From Sphingobacterium corticibacterium (lineage in GTDB: Bacteria; Bacteroidota; Bacteroidia; Sphingobacteriales; Sphingobacteriaceae): a stretch of 64,000 bases of DNA. Positions 51,531 to 59,687 of this stretch are shown here, piece by piece (the stretch's first letter is position 1; each line of letters starts with the position of its first letter). Under the pieces are notes generated by a model. The model saw only the letters and a list, made by a program, of their open reading frames with translations, was not told the origin of the DNA and did no database searches. A program made the position numbers and the translations under genes. The stretch is from the NCBI RefSeq assembly GCF_004208525.1, contig NZ_SGIT01000002.1:806001-870000 (forward strand), written 5' to 3'.

Positions 51531-52187
51531 TTAATCCACGATTTGCAACTGTACAGGCATTACTTCAAAATCATCCATGACACCGAGACGGCGATTCAAA
51601 GCAAAGGCGCCTGCTAATTGTACTTTTTGACCTACCTGTACCTTTTCCAGAAATTCGGGTATAATTTCCTCCCGCACCCTTTTGTTGAGCCTTTCGGAGA
51701 TCGCATTAAATTTCGTTAATTCACCCACATCCGCTAACGCCAGTTTGCCCGAAGCATCGCGAATTTCGTTTCCAAAAATGTAAACGGTTGCGATGCGTAA
51801 AGAGCAAGCTTGTTCGCCTTCACCAAAAACCACCCGCACATAGCTGTCTTTTATTTCTTGTACACTGCCTTCTCCCCGGATGAGAAAGTAATAGCGGTTC
51901 CCGATGTTGGTCTGCTTTCCGTAGCTTGCCCAATCTTGGTCTTTTTGCGATAACGTCGCCAGCAAGGTACAAGGTTGGGGCGCATTTGCCAAAATCTCCG
52001 GCAAGCTTTGCAAGAAGTATACATCTGCTAACTGAGCAACATCCTCTTCATCGCCATCATTCTTATGGGAATCCAAGGACACCACATAAAATGAATGATA
52101 GATTAAAAAAACAGCAACCAATCCAATCAGTCCGTATTTAAGCGCCTTACGTTTTTTTGGCTGTATGCCTTTATCATTCTTTACCAT
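51531..52187 (-). CDS. DUF2291 membrane-anchored protein of a ribose-type ABC locus
   Basis: 218 residues. A basic N-terminus (KPKKRKALKYG-like, residues about 9-18) is followed by one membrane segment, LIGLVAVFLIYHSFYVV, and a periplasmic domain with SYVRVVFGEGEQACSLRIAT and FNAISERLNKRVREEIIPEF, and VGQKVQLAGAF. Proteins with this DUF2291 layout recur beside RbsA/RbsC-type importers, and their biochemical role is not known. Here it sits between binding protein and ATPase, overlapping the former by 14 bases. An accessory role in transport is inference. Confidence 0.75.
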   Translation of the reverse strand: MVKNDKGIQPKKRKALKYGLIGLVAVFLIYHSFYVVSLDSHKNDGDEEDVAQLADVYFLQSLPEILANAPQPCTLLATLSQKDQDWASYGKQTNIGNRYYFLIRGEGSVQEIKDSYVRVVFGEGEQACSLRIATVYIFGNEIRDASGKLALADVGELTKFNAISERLNKRVREEIIPEFLEKVQVGQKVQLAGAFALNRRLGVMDDFEVMPVQLQIVD

Positions 52188-53121
52188 AGCTCGAATATAT
52201 ACTTACATTTGCAGGTGTCACCAATTCTACATCGACTAGTGTTTTGGGGGGGAAACTGGTTTTTCCTTCAAAATATTCTCCCGAGAAAGCAACGGCCGTT
52301 TCTGCAATTTTTTGCGGAAACTGCATCACGGTAGCGGCAAGACCACCAGACTGGATAGAGCTTACCGCATCTTCCGAACCATCGAATCCAAACACTTGGA
52401 TCTGCTTATCTTTACCCGCAGCCACCAATGCTTGATAAGCACCCATCGCCATCGCGTCGTTGCCGCAGAACACAGCGTCTACATCTGGATGTGCCTGCAA
52501 AATAGATTCCAGTACCTCCATCGCTTTATTCCGATCAAAATCGGCACTTTGCTGTGCCACCATCTTGATTTCCGGAAAATGATCGACTACATGATGAAAT
52601 CCTTTCGACCGGTTCCACGTGTTATTGTCACCCACTAAACCTAGCAGCTCCACATATTTACCCTTTTTCTCAAGCGAACGGACAAAGAGTCCGCCCAATT
52701 CCACACAGCCCGAATAGCTATCCGATACGATCTGTGAGGTGGCTGCATCGGGATTATTTAGCTCTCTGTCCATGCAAAAAACAGGAATACCCGCTTCCAT
52801 GGCCTTTCTGGCATTAGCCACAGAACCATCCGAATCCGTCGCATTTAGCAGAATCGCATCATAGCCCAATGCGACGGCATTTTCAAAATGATCCGACTCA
52901 AGTGACGTGTTGTTCTGCGAGTCGAAAATCCGGGCCACATAGCCTCGGCTTTCCGCCTCCTCCCTAGCCGTTTCGGCCAAGAATACAAACCAAGGGTTGT
53001 TCAGTGTGGAAACGATAATAGCGATCTGTTTCTGTGGCGTTTTATCTGCTTCCCCGCGACCGCAAGCGATCAATAGCGATAACAGTATTCCCATCCATAG
53101 ACATCTGTTTACGATGCGCAT
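52174..53121 (-). CDS. RbsB-like periplasmic sugar-binding lipoprotein
   Basis: 315 residues with leader ending LLIACGRGEAD (lipobox C20), so a lipoprotein. The type I periplasmic binding fold is shown by IAIIVSTLNNPWFVFLAETA, DSQNNTSLESDHFENAVALG, ILLNATDSDGSV, and AVFCGNDAMAMGAYQALVA with FGFDGSEDAVSSI. These blocks are typical of ribose/xylose/apiose-type CUT2 binding proteins. It delivers a sugar to the permease encoded downstream. Solute-binding proteins of this kind have been shown to bind D-apiose. Which sugar this one binds is not readable by eye. Confidence 0.92.
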   Translation of the reverse strand: MRIVNRCLWMGILLSLLIACGRGEADKTPQKQIAIIVSTLNNPWFVFLAETAREEAESRGYVARIFDSQNNTSLESDHFENAVALGYDAILLNATDSDGSVANARKAMEAGIPVFCMDRELNNPDAATSQIVSDSYSGCVELGGLFVRSLEKKGKYVELLGLVGDNNTWNRSKGFHHVVDHFPEIKMVAQQSADFDRNKAMEVLESILQAHPDVDAVFCGNDAMAMGAYQALVAAGKDKQIQVFGFDGSEDAVSSIQSGGLAATVMQFPQKIAETAVAFSGEYFEGKTSFPPKTLVDVELVTPANVSIYSSYGKE

Positions 53122-53172
53122 AATAAAATCGGTTTATTTATCTGTTTATAATTAGGGGTGGGCTACACCCTT

Positions 53173-54141
53173 TTACTTTTCTTGGGAAACACCCAATAGC
53201 TGTTGGGCAACTTCCATTATTCCCTGCCCGTTCAGACCATAATGGTCAAATATTTCTTGCTGTGAGCCGGTTACGGTGTATTCATCAGGGATACCCATCA
53301 CCTGAAAACGGTTATGGTAGCCTTCTTGCAATAGGAAGGAAGCACAGGCTTCTCCCATACCTCCATACACACTATGCTCTTCCACCGTCAATATCGGCAT
53401 ACCTGCAGCGGCCACTTGCGCTAACAATTTCGTATCCAACGGCTTTACAGTATGCATGCTAATCACCGTTGCCTCTACATCCGCGGATTCCTTCAGCAAA
53501 GCAGCTGCTTCCAACGCGGGGTGTAACATTTCGCCCGTCGCAACAATGGCCAGATCTTTACCTTCTTGCAGAACGCGCCCCTTACCCAACACAAAAGGTA
53601 CGTCCTTACGCAGGAGGGGCATCGGGCGTTTGCCAAAACGAAGGTACACCGGCTGGTTTAACGCCGCTGCTTGTCGAACAGCTTCCTCCGTTTCAAAATT
53701 ATCGGCCGGCGCACAAACAATAATATTATGGATGGCCCGTAATACGGCATAGTCGTGTAAACTGTGATGCGTTGAGCCTAACGCTCCGTAACTCACTCCT
53801 GCACTGATTCCGACGACGGTCACCGCGTTGTCCGAGTACGTAACATCATTTTTTATCTGTTCCAGTGATCGCGCCGTCAGAAAACAAGCCGGCGAAACGG
53901 CAAATACCTGTTTCCCTGTGGAGGCTAAGCCTGCCGATATACCGACCAAATTCTGTTCTGCGATGCCTACTTCAACCAATTGATCTGGAAAACGTTGTGC
54001 AAAAGGCACCAATTTACCTGATCCCCTGGAATCGCTGGTAACCACTAGTAAATCGCGGTTGCTCTCAGCAATATGCTGCAAGGTTTCTGAAAAAACCTCT
54101 AAATTTGCCTTTCCCATGTTTATCTCTCTATCCATATCCAA
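53173..54141 (-). CDS. Transketolase, C-terminal subunit
   Basis: 322 residues from the first ATG, or 314 from the ATG at 54115-54117 (MGKANLEVFSETL). It covers the pyrimidine-binding and C-terminal domains: VEVGIAEQNLVGISAGLAS with the TPP-activating glutamate, SYGALGSTHHSLHDYAVLRA, PVYLRFGKRPMP, and HTVKPLDTKLLAQVAAAGMPI. The N-terminal domain is encoded by the gene 12 bases upstream. Two-gene transketolases of this size are used by the D-apulose 4-phosphate transketolase (ApsA/ApsB). It transfers a two-carbon unit between ketose and aldose phosphates in the cytoplasm. Confidence 0.93.
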   Translation of the reverse strand: MDMDREINMGKANLEVFSETLQHIAESNRDLLVVTSDSRGSGKLVPFAQRFPDQLVEVGIAEQNLVGISAGLASTGKQVFAVSPACFLTARSLEQIKNDVTYSDNAVTVVGISAGVSYGALGSTHHSLHDYAVLRAIHNIIVCAPADNFETEEAVRQAAALNQPVYLRFGKRPMPLLRKDVPFVLGKGRVLQEGKDLAIVATGEMLHPALEAAALLKESADVEATVISMHTVKPLDTKLLAQVAAAGMPILTVEEHSVYGGMGEACASFLLQEGYHNRFQVMGIPDEYTVTGSQQEIFDHYGLNGQGIMEVAQQLLGVSQEK

Positions 54142-54153
54142 AGCCTTTCTACA

Positions 54154-54975
54154 TTAAAGCGCTAAAAGGGCGCTATCCAATTCCTTTTGTGCCTGTTCAT
54201 ATTGATCTTCACTCGGCACCCCATGGTGCCACTTCAACACATTCTCCATATAACTGATCCCCTTACCTTTCACGGTATGGGCAATCACCAAAGAGGGTTT
54301 CCCCGTCGCAAAGGGAAGCTTGTGGAATGTCGCTTCCAACGCATCCAGATTATGCCCATCAACCTCCACTACTTCCCAACCAAAACTTCTAAACTTATCC
54401 GCTACCGGATCCGTATTGCATACATCCCGGGTCGGCGCCGAAATCTGCAGGCGGTTATAGTCCACAATGGCGCAAAGATTATCCAGCTTATAGTGTGAGG
54501 CTGTCAGCGCCGCTTCCCAATTAGAACCTTCCGCCAGCTCACCGTCGCCCATTAAGGTAAATACTTGATAATCCTTCTTGTCCAGTTTAGCCGCAATAGC
54601 CATTCCTACACTCAGCGAAAGACCATGCCCTAAGGCTCCTGTATTCTGCTCCACACCAGGCACCTTCCGCGTGGGGTGTCCAATAAAATGAGAATTATAT
54701 TGGCACAGCGTTTCCAGTTCCGATTCCGGAAAAAAACCTTGATCGGCCAATACGACAAACAAAGCTTCCACGCAATGCCCTTTACTCTGCACATAACGAT
54801 CCCTATCGGGGCTATCGAAATTGGCAGGACCAACATTCATAATCCTATTATACAGCACGTTCAATACATCGACGCAAGACAAGCTTCCTCCCGTATGCCC
54901 CGCCTTTGCTTTGTAAATGTATTTTAAGATACGTTTACGGTATTCAATAGATTTTTTTGCTAACGATTCTTTCAT
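54154..54975 (-). CDS. Transketolase, N-terminal TPP-binding subunit
   Basis: 273 residues covering the diphosphate-binding domain: KAGHTGGSLSCVDVLNVLYN, TGALGHGLSLSVGMAIAAKL, and GDGELAEGSNWEAALTASHY with DYNRLQIS, which supply the GDG-N thiamine/metal motif. VIAHTVKGKGISYME closes the fold. It is half of a transketolase, the other half being the next gene. The start codon shares one base with the isomerase stop (TAATG), so the two genes are coupled. Either 1-deoxyxylulose-type or general transketolase halves look alike; the sugar operon favours a pentulose phosphate substrate. Confidence 0.93.
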   Translation of the reverse strand: MKESLAKKSIEYRKRILKYIYKAKAGHTGGSLSCVDVLNVLYNRIMNVGPANFDSPDRDRYVQSKGHCVEALFVVLADQGFFPESELETLCQYNSHFIGHPTRKVPGVEQNTGALGHGLSLSVGMAIAAKLDKKDYQVFTLMGDGELAEGSNWEAALTASHYKLDNLCAIVDYNRLQISAPTRDVCNTDPVADKFRSFGWEVVEVDGHNLDALEATFHKLPFATGKPSLVIAHTVKGKGISYMENVLKWHHGVPSEDQYEQAQKELDSALLAL

Positions 54976-56387
54976 TACTTGTTATCATGATTATATACTT
55001 CCCAGGAGAAGTAGTTACCCAATGCTTCTTCGAGTATCTTGCCGGTCTTAGAAGCATTCATGACCACGTGATGCTCGAAACCATTTCTACAGACATATTG
55101 CATAAGCCCCTGCAGATCGGGAATCTGTGCAACTGCCCGGTTGCCAAACGTATTCAGCTCGTCGTCTGTGAGCTCTCCTTCGCCTAGATATACTTTTATT
55201 TTACCCTGCACATCATCTGTACTGATCCGGCCGTAGGTCAATGGCGATGCCGGTGTCCTTCCGTCCAGTGCCCCCCATGTATTTTCTACGCCTAACGACG
55301 AGCCCAGAATTGGCGCGTTGCTAATTTCAATCTCCGGCAGGAATGCCTTTGCCCAGTTCCCGCAGTGGAACAAAACCGTCTTATTGGGATCGTCGGCGTA
55401 GTTATTGTTCCAATCCACCAAAGCACTTGGCGTGCCGGACGCCAACTGCATAGCATACATGGTCAATGTACCCGTTACATCTACCTCGCAGGCACTGGGC
55501 AGCATGTTTTCGCTCATCATACTCATGGAGGTACATACATTACAGCCGTAGTTTTGCTGTAGAGACGTCCAACATTGCAATGCGGTAGCATCTAATGCAT
55601 GCTCTTCTACAAACTCTTTGAGTACGATATCCAGCTTCGCCATCTGCACCAGCGACTCATCAGGGGTCAATCCCCGTTTCGCGTAATTGGTGATGGTTTC
55701 TATATGTTCTTTCACCTTGGTATCTCCGTCTTTGATACGATTAGCCCGCCCCAAGATTTCAGAAAGATCTGCCGTTACGACCGTAATACCGTTCCTTTGC
55801 AGTATTTTTTCACTGTATCGTACGGTATTAAAGCCGCCCGGTCTGGCGCCAATCGCACCAATCCGCATACCTTTCAATCCTCGGACGACACGACACACTG
55901 CAGCGAAGTCCTTCACTTCTTGTGCAAAACCTTCATCATCTGGCCGGATAACGTGTTGATCGGTTAAACTATACTTGATTCCGTATTGATATAAATTATT
56001 ACAAACCGATATCTTGCCACACCATGCATCTCGCCTACGGGCCACATCCAATTTATCCAGATCATCGGGGTAAGCTTGTACAAGAACGGGAACATCTAAT
56101 CCCGACAACCGGATAGTCTCCGCCATCCCTCTTTCATCCCCAAAATTCGGCAACACAACCAAGATTCCCATGATCTCTTCCCGATGTGCCTTAAAAAGGT
56201 TTGCACACTTTTGGGCATCTGCAAAGGTCTCTACACCACCTAACTTCGTATCAGATTCCTCCAACATCCTATAGGCTAATCCCAACTTATCCAACACACT
56301 TTTCACTTCTTTTCTTGCGGTGCCCACTAAATGGTCAGGAAAAAAATCCCGGTTCCCAAAAATAACACCTAGCGCTCCTGTATTCAT
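54975..56387 (-). CDS. L-fucose/D-arabinose isomerase-like enzyme
   Basis: 470 residues, cytoplasmic. The N-terminal half has GVIFGNRDFFPDHLVGTARK and ILVVLPNFGDERGMAETIRL, and GMRIGAIGARPGGFNTVRYS. The C-terminal half has ALQCWTSLQQNYGCNVCTSM and SACEVDVTGTLTMYAMQLA, the metal-binding Glu/Asp block of the FucI/AraA superfamily, and later VLFHCGNWAKAFLP. These enzymes interconvert aldoses and ketoses with a divalent metal. Placed ahead of a split transketolase and an FGGY kinase, it fits conversion of an aldopentose such as D-apiose to its ketose. It could instead act on L-fucose or D-arabinose. Confidence 0.85.
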   Translation of the reverse strand: MNTGALGVIFGNRDFFPDHLVGTARKEVKSVLDKLGLAYRMLEESDTKLGGVETFADAQKCANLFKAHREEIMGILVVLPNFGDERGMAETIRLSGLDVPVLVQAYPDDLDKLDVARRRDAWCGKISVCNNLYQYGIKYSLTDQHVIRPDDEGFAQEVKDFAAVCRVVRGLKGMRIGAIGARPGGFNTVRYSEKILQRNGITVVTADLSEILGRANRIKDGDTKVKEHIETITNYAKRGLTPDESLVQMAKLDIVLKEFVEEHALDATALQCWTSLQQNYGCNVCTSMSMMSENMLPSACEVDVTGTLTMYAMQLASGTPSALVDWNNNYADDPNKTVLFHCGNWAKAFLPEIEISNAPILGSSLGVENTWGALDGRTPASPLTYGRISTDDVQGKIKVYLGEGELTDDELNTFGNRAVAQIPDLQGLMQYVCRNGFEHHVVMNASKTGKILEEALGNYFSWEVYNHDNK

Positions 56388-56432
56388 TTCTTCTCTCTAT
56401 GTTTATTAATTTACTTTTTATGCTAGCGCTCC

Positions 56433-57200
56433 TCAATTCGCTATGATGATCTCAATTTCATGATCCCTAAACATGTTTTTATGCGCTTCTTGTATATCGG
56501 CATCCGTGATCAGAAAATCGATAAGCGACATGGCACCCAGGCTGGCAAACGATGTTTTCCCGATCTTGGTAGAATCCGCGACCAAATAAGTTAGCTCGGC
56601 CGCTTCGACCATTGCCTTTTTAACCACAATATCACTGATACTGGGATAGGTCAGTCCTGCCTTTAAAGACACGCCTGCTGTTGCTAGAAAAAGCTTCTGT
56701 ACGTTGATACCCTTAAAAAAATCGGCTGCTTTTTGTCCGGTAAGTGATAAGGTTGGCGGTTTAAACTCGCCTCCGGTCATAATCACCTCTATGCCCGGCT
56801 CCGCTCCTAACATGAGTGCAATATTCAGGGCATTGGTAATAACAGTCAGGTTCTTCAGACCTTTTATTTTACGGGCAATCTCCGTCGTCGTCGAACCGGA
56901 ATCCAAGATAATCGTATCTCCGTCTTCAATAAGTTCTACACATTTCAGGGCGATTTGCTCTTTTTTGTCTATATTTTCGTTTTGATGCGAAAGCGAAAAA
57001 TTCCGAACCTGATCTTCTATATTACGTAGATAGGCTCCTCCATGATCGCGCGAAATAAGACCTTCCTTTTCCAGTTTTTCTAGATCTTGGCGAATGGTTG
57101 CTTCAGTCACCTTAAAAAGATTTGCTAGGTCTATCACTTTAGCAGCGCCGTCTTCTTTCAGTAATCCTAGTATCTTCTCTCTTCGTTGTATTGGTAGCAT
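56433..57200 (-). CDS. DeoR/GlpR-family transcriptional repressor
   Basis: 255 residues. The N-terminal winged helix (RREKILGLLKEDGAAKVIDL, FKVTEATIRQDLEKLEKEG, ISRDHGGAYL) is followed by a DeoR sensor domain with DTIILDSGSTTTEIARK, ITNALNIALML and VADSTKIGKTSFASLG. These sensors respond to sugar phosphates. It is the first gene of a run of thirteen same-strand genes ending at 42839, with no gap larger than about 51 bases, and AT-rich DNA with DeoR-like repeats precedes it. It most likely represses this operon until a phosphorylated sugar intermediate appears. Confidence 0.93.
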   Translation of the reverse strand: MLPIQRREKILGLLKEDGAAKVIDLANLFKVTEATIRQDLEKLEKEGLISRDHGGAYLRNIEDQVRNFSLSHQNENIDKKEQIALKCVELIEDGDTIILDSGSTTTEIARKIKGLKNLTVITNALNIALMLGAEPGIEVIMTGGEFKPPTLSLTGQKAADFFKGINVQKLFLATAGVSLKAGLTYPSISDIVVKKAMVEAAELTYLVADSTKIGKTSFASLGAMSLIDFLITDADIQEAHKNMFRDHEIEIIIAN

Positions 57201-57238
57201 AAGTAGTTAACACAATAATATTTACTAATGCTAAATAT

Positions 57239-57260
57239 CGAAAATAAAACGAAATAAACA
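57239..57260. promoter_or_regulatory. Probable DeoR operator upstream of the apiose-type operon
   Basis: CGAAAATAAAA at 57239-57249 and CGAAATAAACA at 57250-57260 are direct repeats in an 11-base register, continued by less exact AAGAAAAAAG. On the minus strand this reads TTTCGTTTTATTTTCG. It resembles AgaR-like operators of the DeoR family, which carry repeated TTTCGTTT-type half-sites. It lies 39-60 bases upstream of the DeoR start. Binding is inference. Confidence 0.45.
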
Positions 57261-57296
57261 AAGAAAAAAGAAAAAAATAAAAAATATAAAAAACCC

Positions 57297-58751
57297 CTAT
57301 TCCTGGATGATCGTTACATTTTCCTCTACTAAACCAGCTACATGCACACTATCTATCGCACAATCCTCGCAATGTATCTCGCTGTTCTGGATAACAAAAT
57401 TTTCCGCATCGTTGATGGCCAAATAGCGCTTTCCTGTAGCGTACATGTTAGAAATCGTCACATTTTCCAATCTCGACTCGGGAATTCCTTCTACATGGAT
57501 ACATTCCCTTGCAGTTTCGATAAGTACGTTATTAATGGTTACATCTGAAAATTTCGGCGTTAAGGCATTGACCTCCACAGCGAAGTCACGACTAGCCTGC
57601 GCACCCACATGTTGCGAACTTCCCAACATATCCCAACGTAATGCTGATTTTCCGATATTCATTCGGATATTTTCAAAGGCAATATGTTGCCCTCCACCAC
57701 CGCGTGGACGACGTGTTTTAAAGCGTATCCCCACATCCGTACCATCGAAGGCGCAGTCGTGGACGTATAGATTTTTGATCATACCCGCTGTTTCACTGCC
57801 CAGCGTGATACCACCATGTCCTTCGCCGGCTAAACAGTAACGTACCACAATATTTTCTGAGGGTTTGGCGGCGCGAAGTCCGTCGTATCCTCTACCCGCT
57901 TTTATCGCGATACAGTCATCACCGGTATAGAGGCTACAATACTCCACCAATACATTTTTGGATGATTCAATATCTATCCCATCACCGCGTGGAATGCCTT
58001 TAGAATACACCTGTACCCCGCGGACAATTACATCCTCGCAAAAGGTCGGCACGACATTCCAAAAAGCAGAGCGCTCTAAAGTAAGTCCTTCGATAAAAAC
58101 CTGCTTACAGTTGATCGGCGCAATCATCGCTGGTGGAAAAATAAACGCTGTCGTTTTACCATCGTATATACGCTCTTCTATCGGCGTATCGCTATGCACG
58201 ATATTTTCGATTACATCGTGCGTCATTGTCTGCTCGCGTATGGATCCTTCTCCCGGGCCAACCAGCTTTCCCTTGCCCGTAATGGCAATATTTACCGCAT
58301 CGTTTGCATAGATACATGCCCCTAGCGAGTATAATTCTATGCCCTCATTTCGGGTATATACCACCGGCAAGAAATCCACGATCTCACTTTTGAACGTGAT
58401 CACAGCTCCCTCTTGTAGATGTAGGTTGATATTTGATTTTAATTCAATTCTCCCCGACAGGTAGTCGCCTTCAGTCAACACCAATGTCCCACCACCTGCA
58501 GAAGCCAATTGATCGATGCCTTCCTGGATAACATCCTCTCCAGGGGATAACGAATCGATACGCTCCGGAAAGGTAGGACGTTTGAAGTCGTATTCAAAAA
58601 AAGGCGATTGCACAGGCGCAATTACATCCGGCATTACAGCAGCCCCCACTTCGTCATATGTTGGCAAGCTCTTGTCTAATCTTTCTTGTAAAGAGGTCGA
58701 AGCACAAGCCGCACACAAAAGTGCCATTAACCCCATCCATATCGTTTTCAT
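57297..58751 (-). CDS. GH28 polygalacturonase-like lipoprotein
   Basis: 484 residues with lipobox LCAAC (C16). A right-handed beta-helix with the GH28 motifs in order: GDGID with D257 and D260, GDDC with D278 and D279, GHGG with H312, and the R343-F-K345 equivalent of the RIK motif. Both acid and base aspartates are present, so it should be active. It would release galacturonic acid or a related uronosyl residue from homogalacturonan or RG. It is the last gene of the cluster coming from the right edge, 33 bases after the TIM-barrel gene, with the DeoR operon following after 96 bases. Confidence 0.92.
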   Translation of the reverse strand: MKTIWMGLMALLCAACASTSLQERLDKSLPTYDEVGAAVMPDVIAPVQSPFFEYDFKRPTFPERIDSLSPGEDVIQEGIDQLASAGGGTLVLTEGDYLSGRIELKSNINLHLQEGAVITFKSEIVDFLPVVYTRNEGIELYSLGACIYANDAVNIAITGKGKLVGPGEGSIREQTMTHDVIENIVHSDTPIEERIYDGKTTAFIFPPAMIAPINCKQVFIEGLTLERSAFWNVVPTFCEDVIVRGVQVYSKGIPRGDGIDIESSKNVLVEYCSLYTGDDCIAIKAGRGYDGLRAAKPSENIVVRYCLAGEGHGGITLGSETAGMIKNLYVHDCAFDGTDVGIRFKTRRPRGGGGQHIAFENIRMNIGKSALRWDMLGSSQHVGAQASRDFAVEVNALTPKFSDVTINNVLIETARECIHVEGIPESRLENVTISNMYATGKRYLAINDAENFVIQNSEIHCEDCAIDSVHVAGLVEENVTIIQE

Positions 58752-58784
58752 GCAATTATAGTTTTGTAAGCGGCGATAAGGCCA

Positions 58785-59681
58785 TTATTTTTGAAAAACA
58801 GATTTTACATACCGCGTATTTGCGCCGAAGTTTTCCTTCACGGAACGAGGTGACAAATTAGCGTCTCTGGAGCGTTCGATCACTAACCAGCCCTTCCAGC
58901 CCATTTTATCCAAGGTTTCTTTCACTTTCGGCATGTCCAAGCGTGTATTATGCTCTAGCCATACCCCATCCTCATCGGTACAGTGTATTTGACAAATACG
59001 CTTCTTACCAAGGATTTGGAGTTCTTCTATTAAATCCCGCCCTTCTTTTAAAGGATTGGAAAAATTAAAATAGATCTGGATATTCTTCGATCCGATCTCT
59101 TTTAACAACTCCACGTCTCCCCTTGCATCGAGGGCCGTTTCTATTCCAACGATAACACCTGCTTTTTTAGCCATTCTTCCCACTTCCTTCAATCGTTCTA
59201 CAATAGCCGGACGCAGTTCCGGATTCTGCACTAAATCGCCCTGTACTCCCAGTGGTAAAAAAGCTATCTTTGCCCCCAACAGCTGACAAGTCTTCAGACA
59301 ATCGCCTACCATTTGTTGATATGTAGGTCGCGTTGCAAAAGACTGTGCGTAAAAGCCGGTCATCGCGACCGAAGCCACTTTTATACCATATTCTTTCAAT
59401 TCGTTGAGATAATTTGTTCGAAATGCGTCATCGAAAAACTGATTGTCAAACGTATCGCGATTGCCTAATCCACCCATATCCACTTCGAGGCCATCCGCAC
59501 CAATTTCGTTGGTCAGCTTAACGGCTCCAAGCTTTTGCCTTTTCAGAATCATCAAATCGATAACCGCTACTTTATAACGTTGTTCTTTCGGAGCAAACGC
59601 CCACGTCGATTTTGGTAACATCAAGGTTGTTGCGCCTAGAGCAGCTGTCGTAATAAATTCCCGTCTATTTAATGCTTTCAT
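58785..59681 (-). CDS. Xylose-isomerase-like TIM-barrel protein with export signal
   Basis: 298 residues. The N-terminus LNRREFITTAALGATTLMLP has the RR motif and hydrophobic core of a Tat signal, so export to the periplasm is likely. The body is the AP endonuclease 2/xylose isomerase barrel: IGADGLEVDMGGLG, GIKVASVAMTGFYAQSF, VGIETALDARGDVELLK, IYFNFSNP (the motif often reads DxxN) and ICQIHCTDEDG with RSRD near the end. Such proteins are sugar isomerases, epimerases or keto-glycoside-acting enzymes. It follows the STN-esterase gene by 6 bases. The reaction is unknown. Confidence 0.85.
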   Translation of the reverse strand: MKALNRREFITTAALGATTLMLPKSTWAFAPKEQRYKVAVIDLMILKRQKLGAVKLTNEIGADGLEVDMGGLGNRDTFDNQFFDDAFRTNYLNELKEYGIKVASVAMTGFYAQSFATRPTYQQMVGDCLKTCQLLGAKIAFLPLGVQGDLVQNPELRPAIVERLKEVGRMAKKAGVIVGIETALDARGDVELLKEIGSKNIQIYFNFSNPLKEGRDLIEELQILGKKRICQIHCTDEDGVWLEHNTRLDMPKVKETLDKMGWKGWLVIERSRDANLSPRSVKENFGANTRYVKSVFQK

Positions 59682-59687
59682 ATGTTT

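Noticed and set aside
57261..57295. A-rich stretch as small RNA or repeat element
   Set aside because: It is simple AT-rich promoter DNA; no conserved structure or repeat unit beyond the CGAAA repeats.
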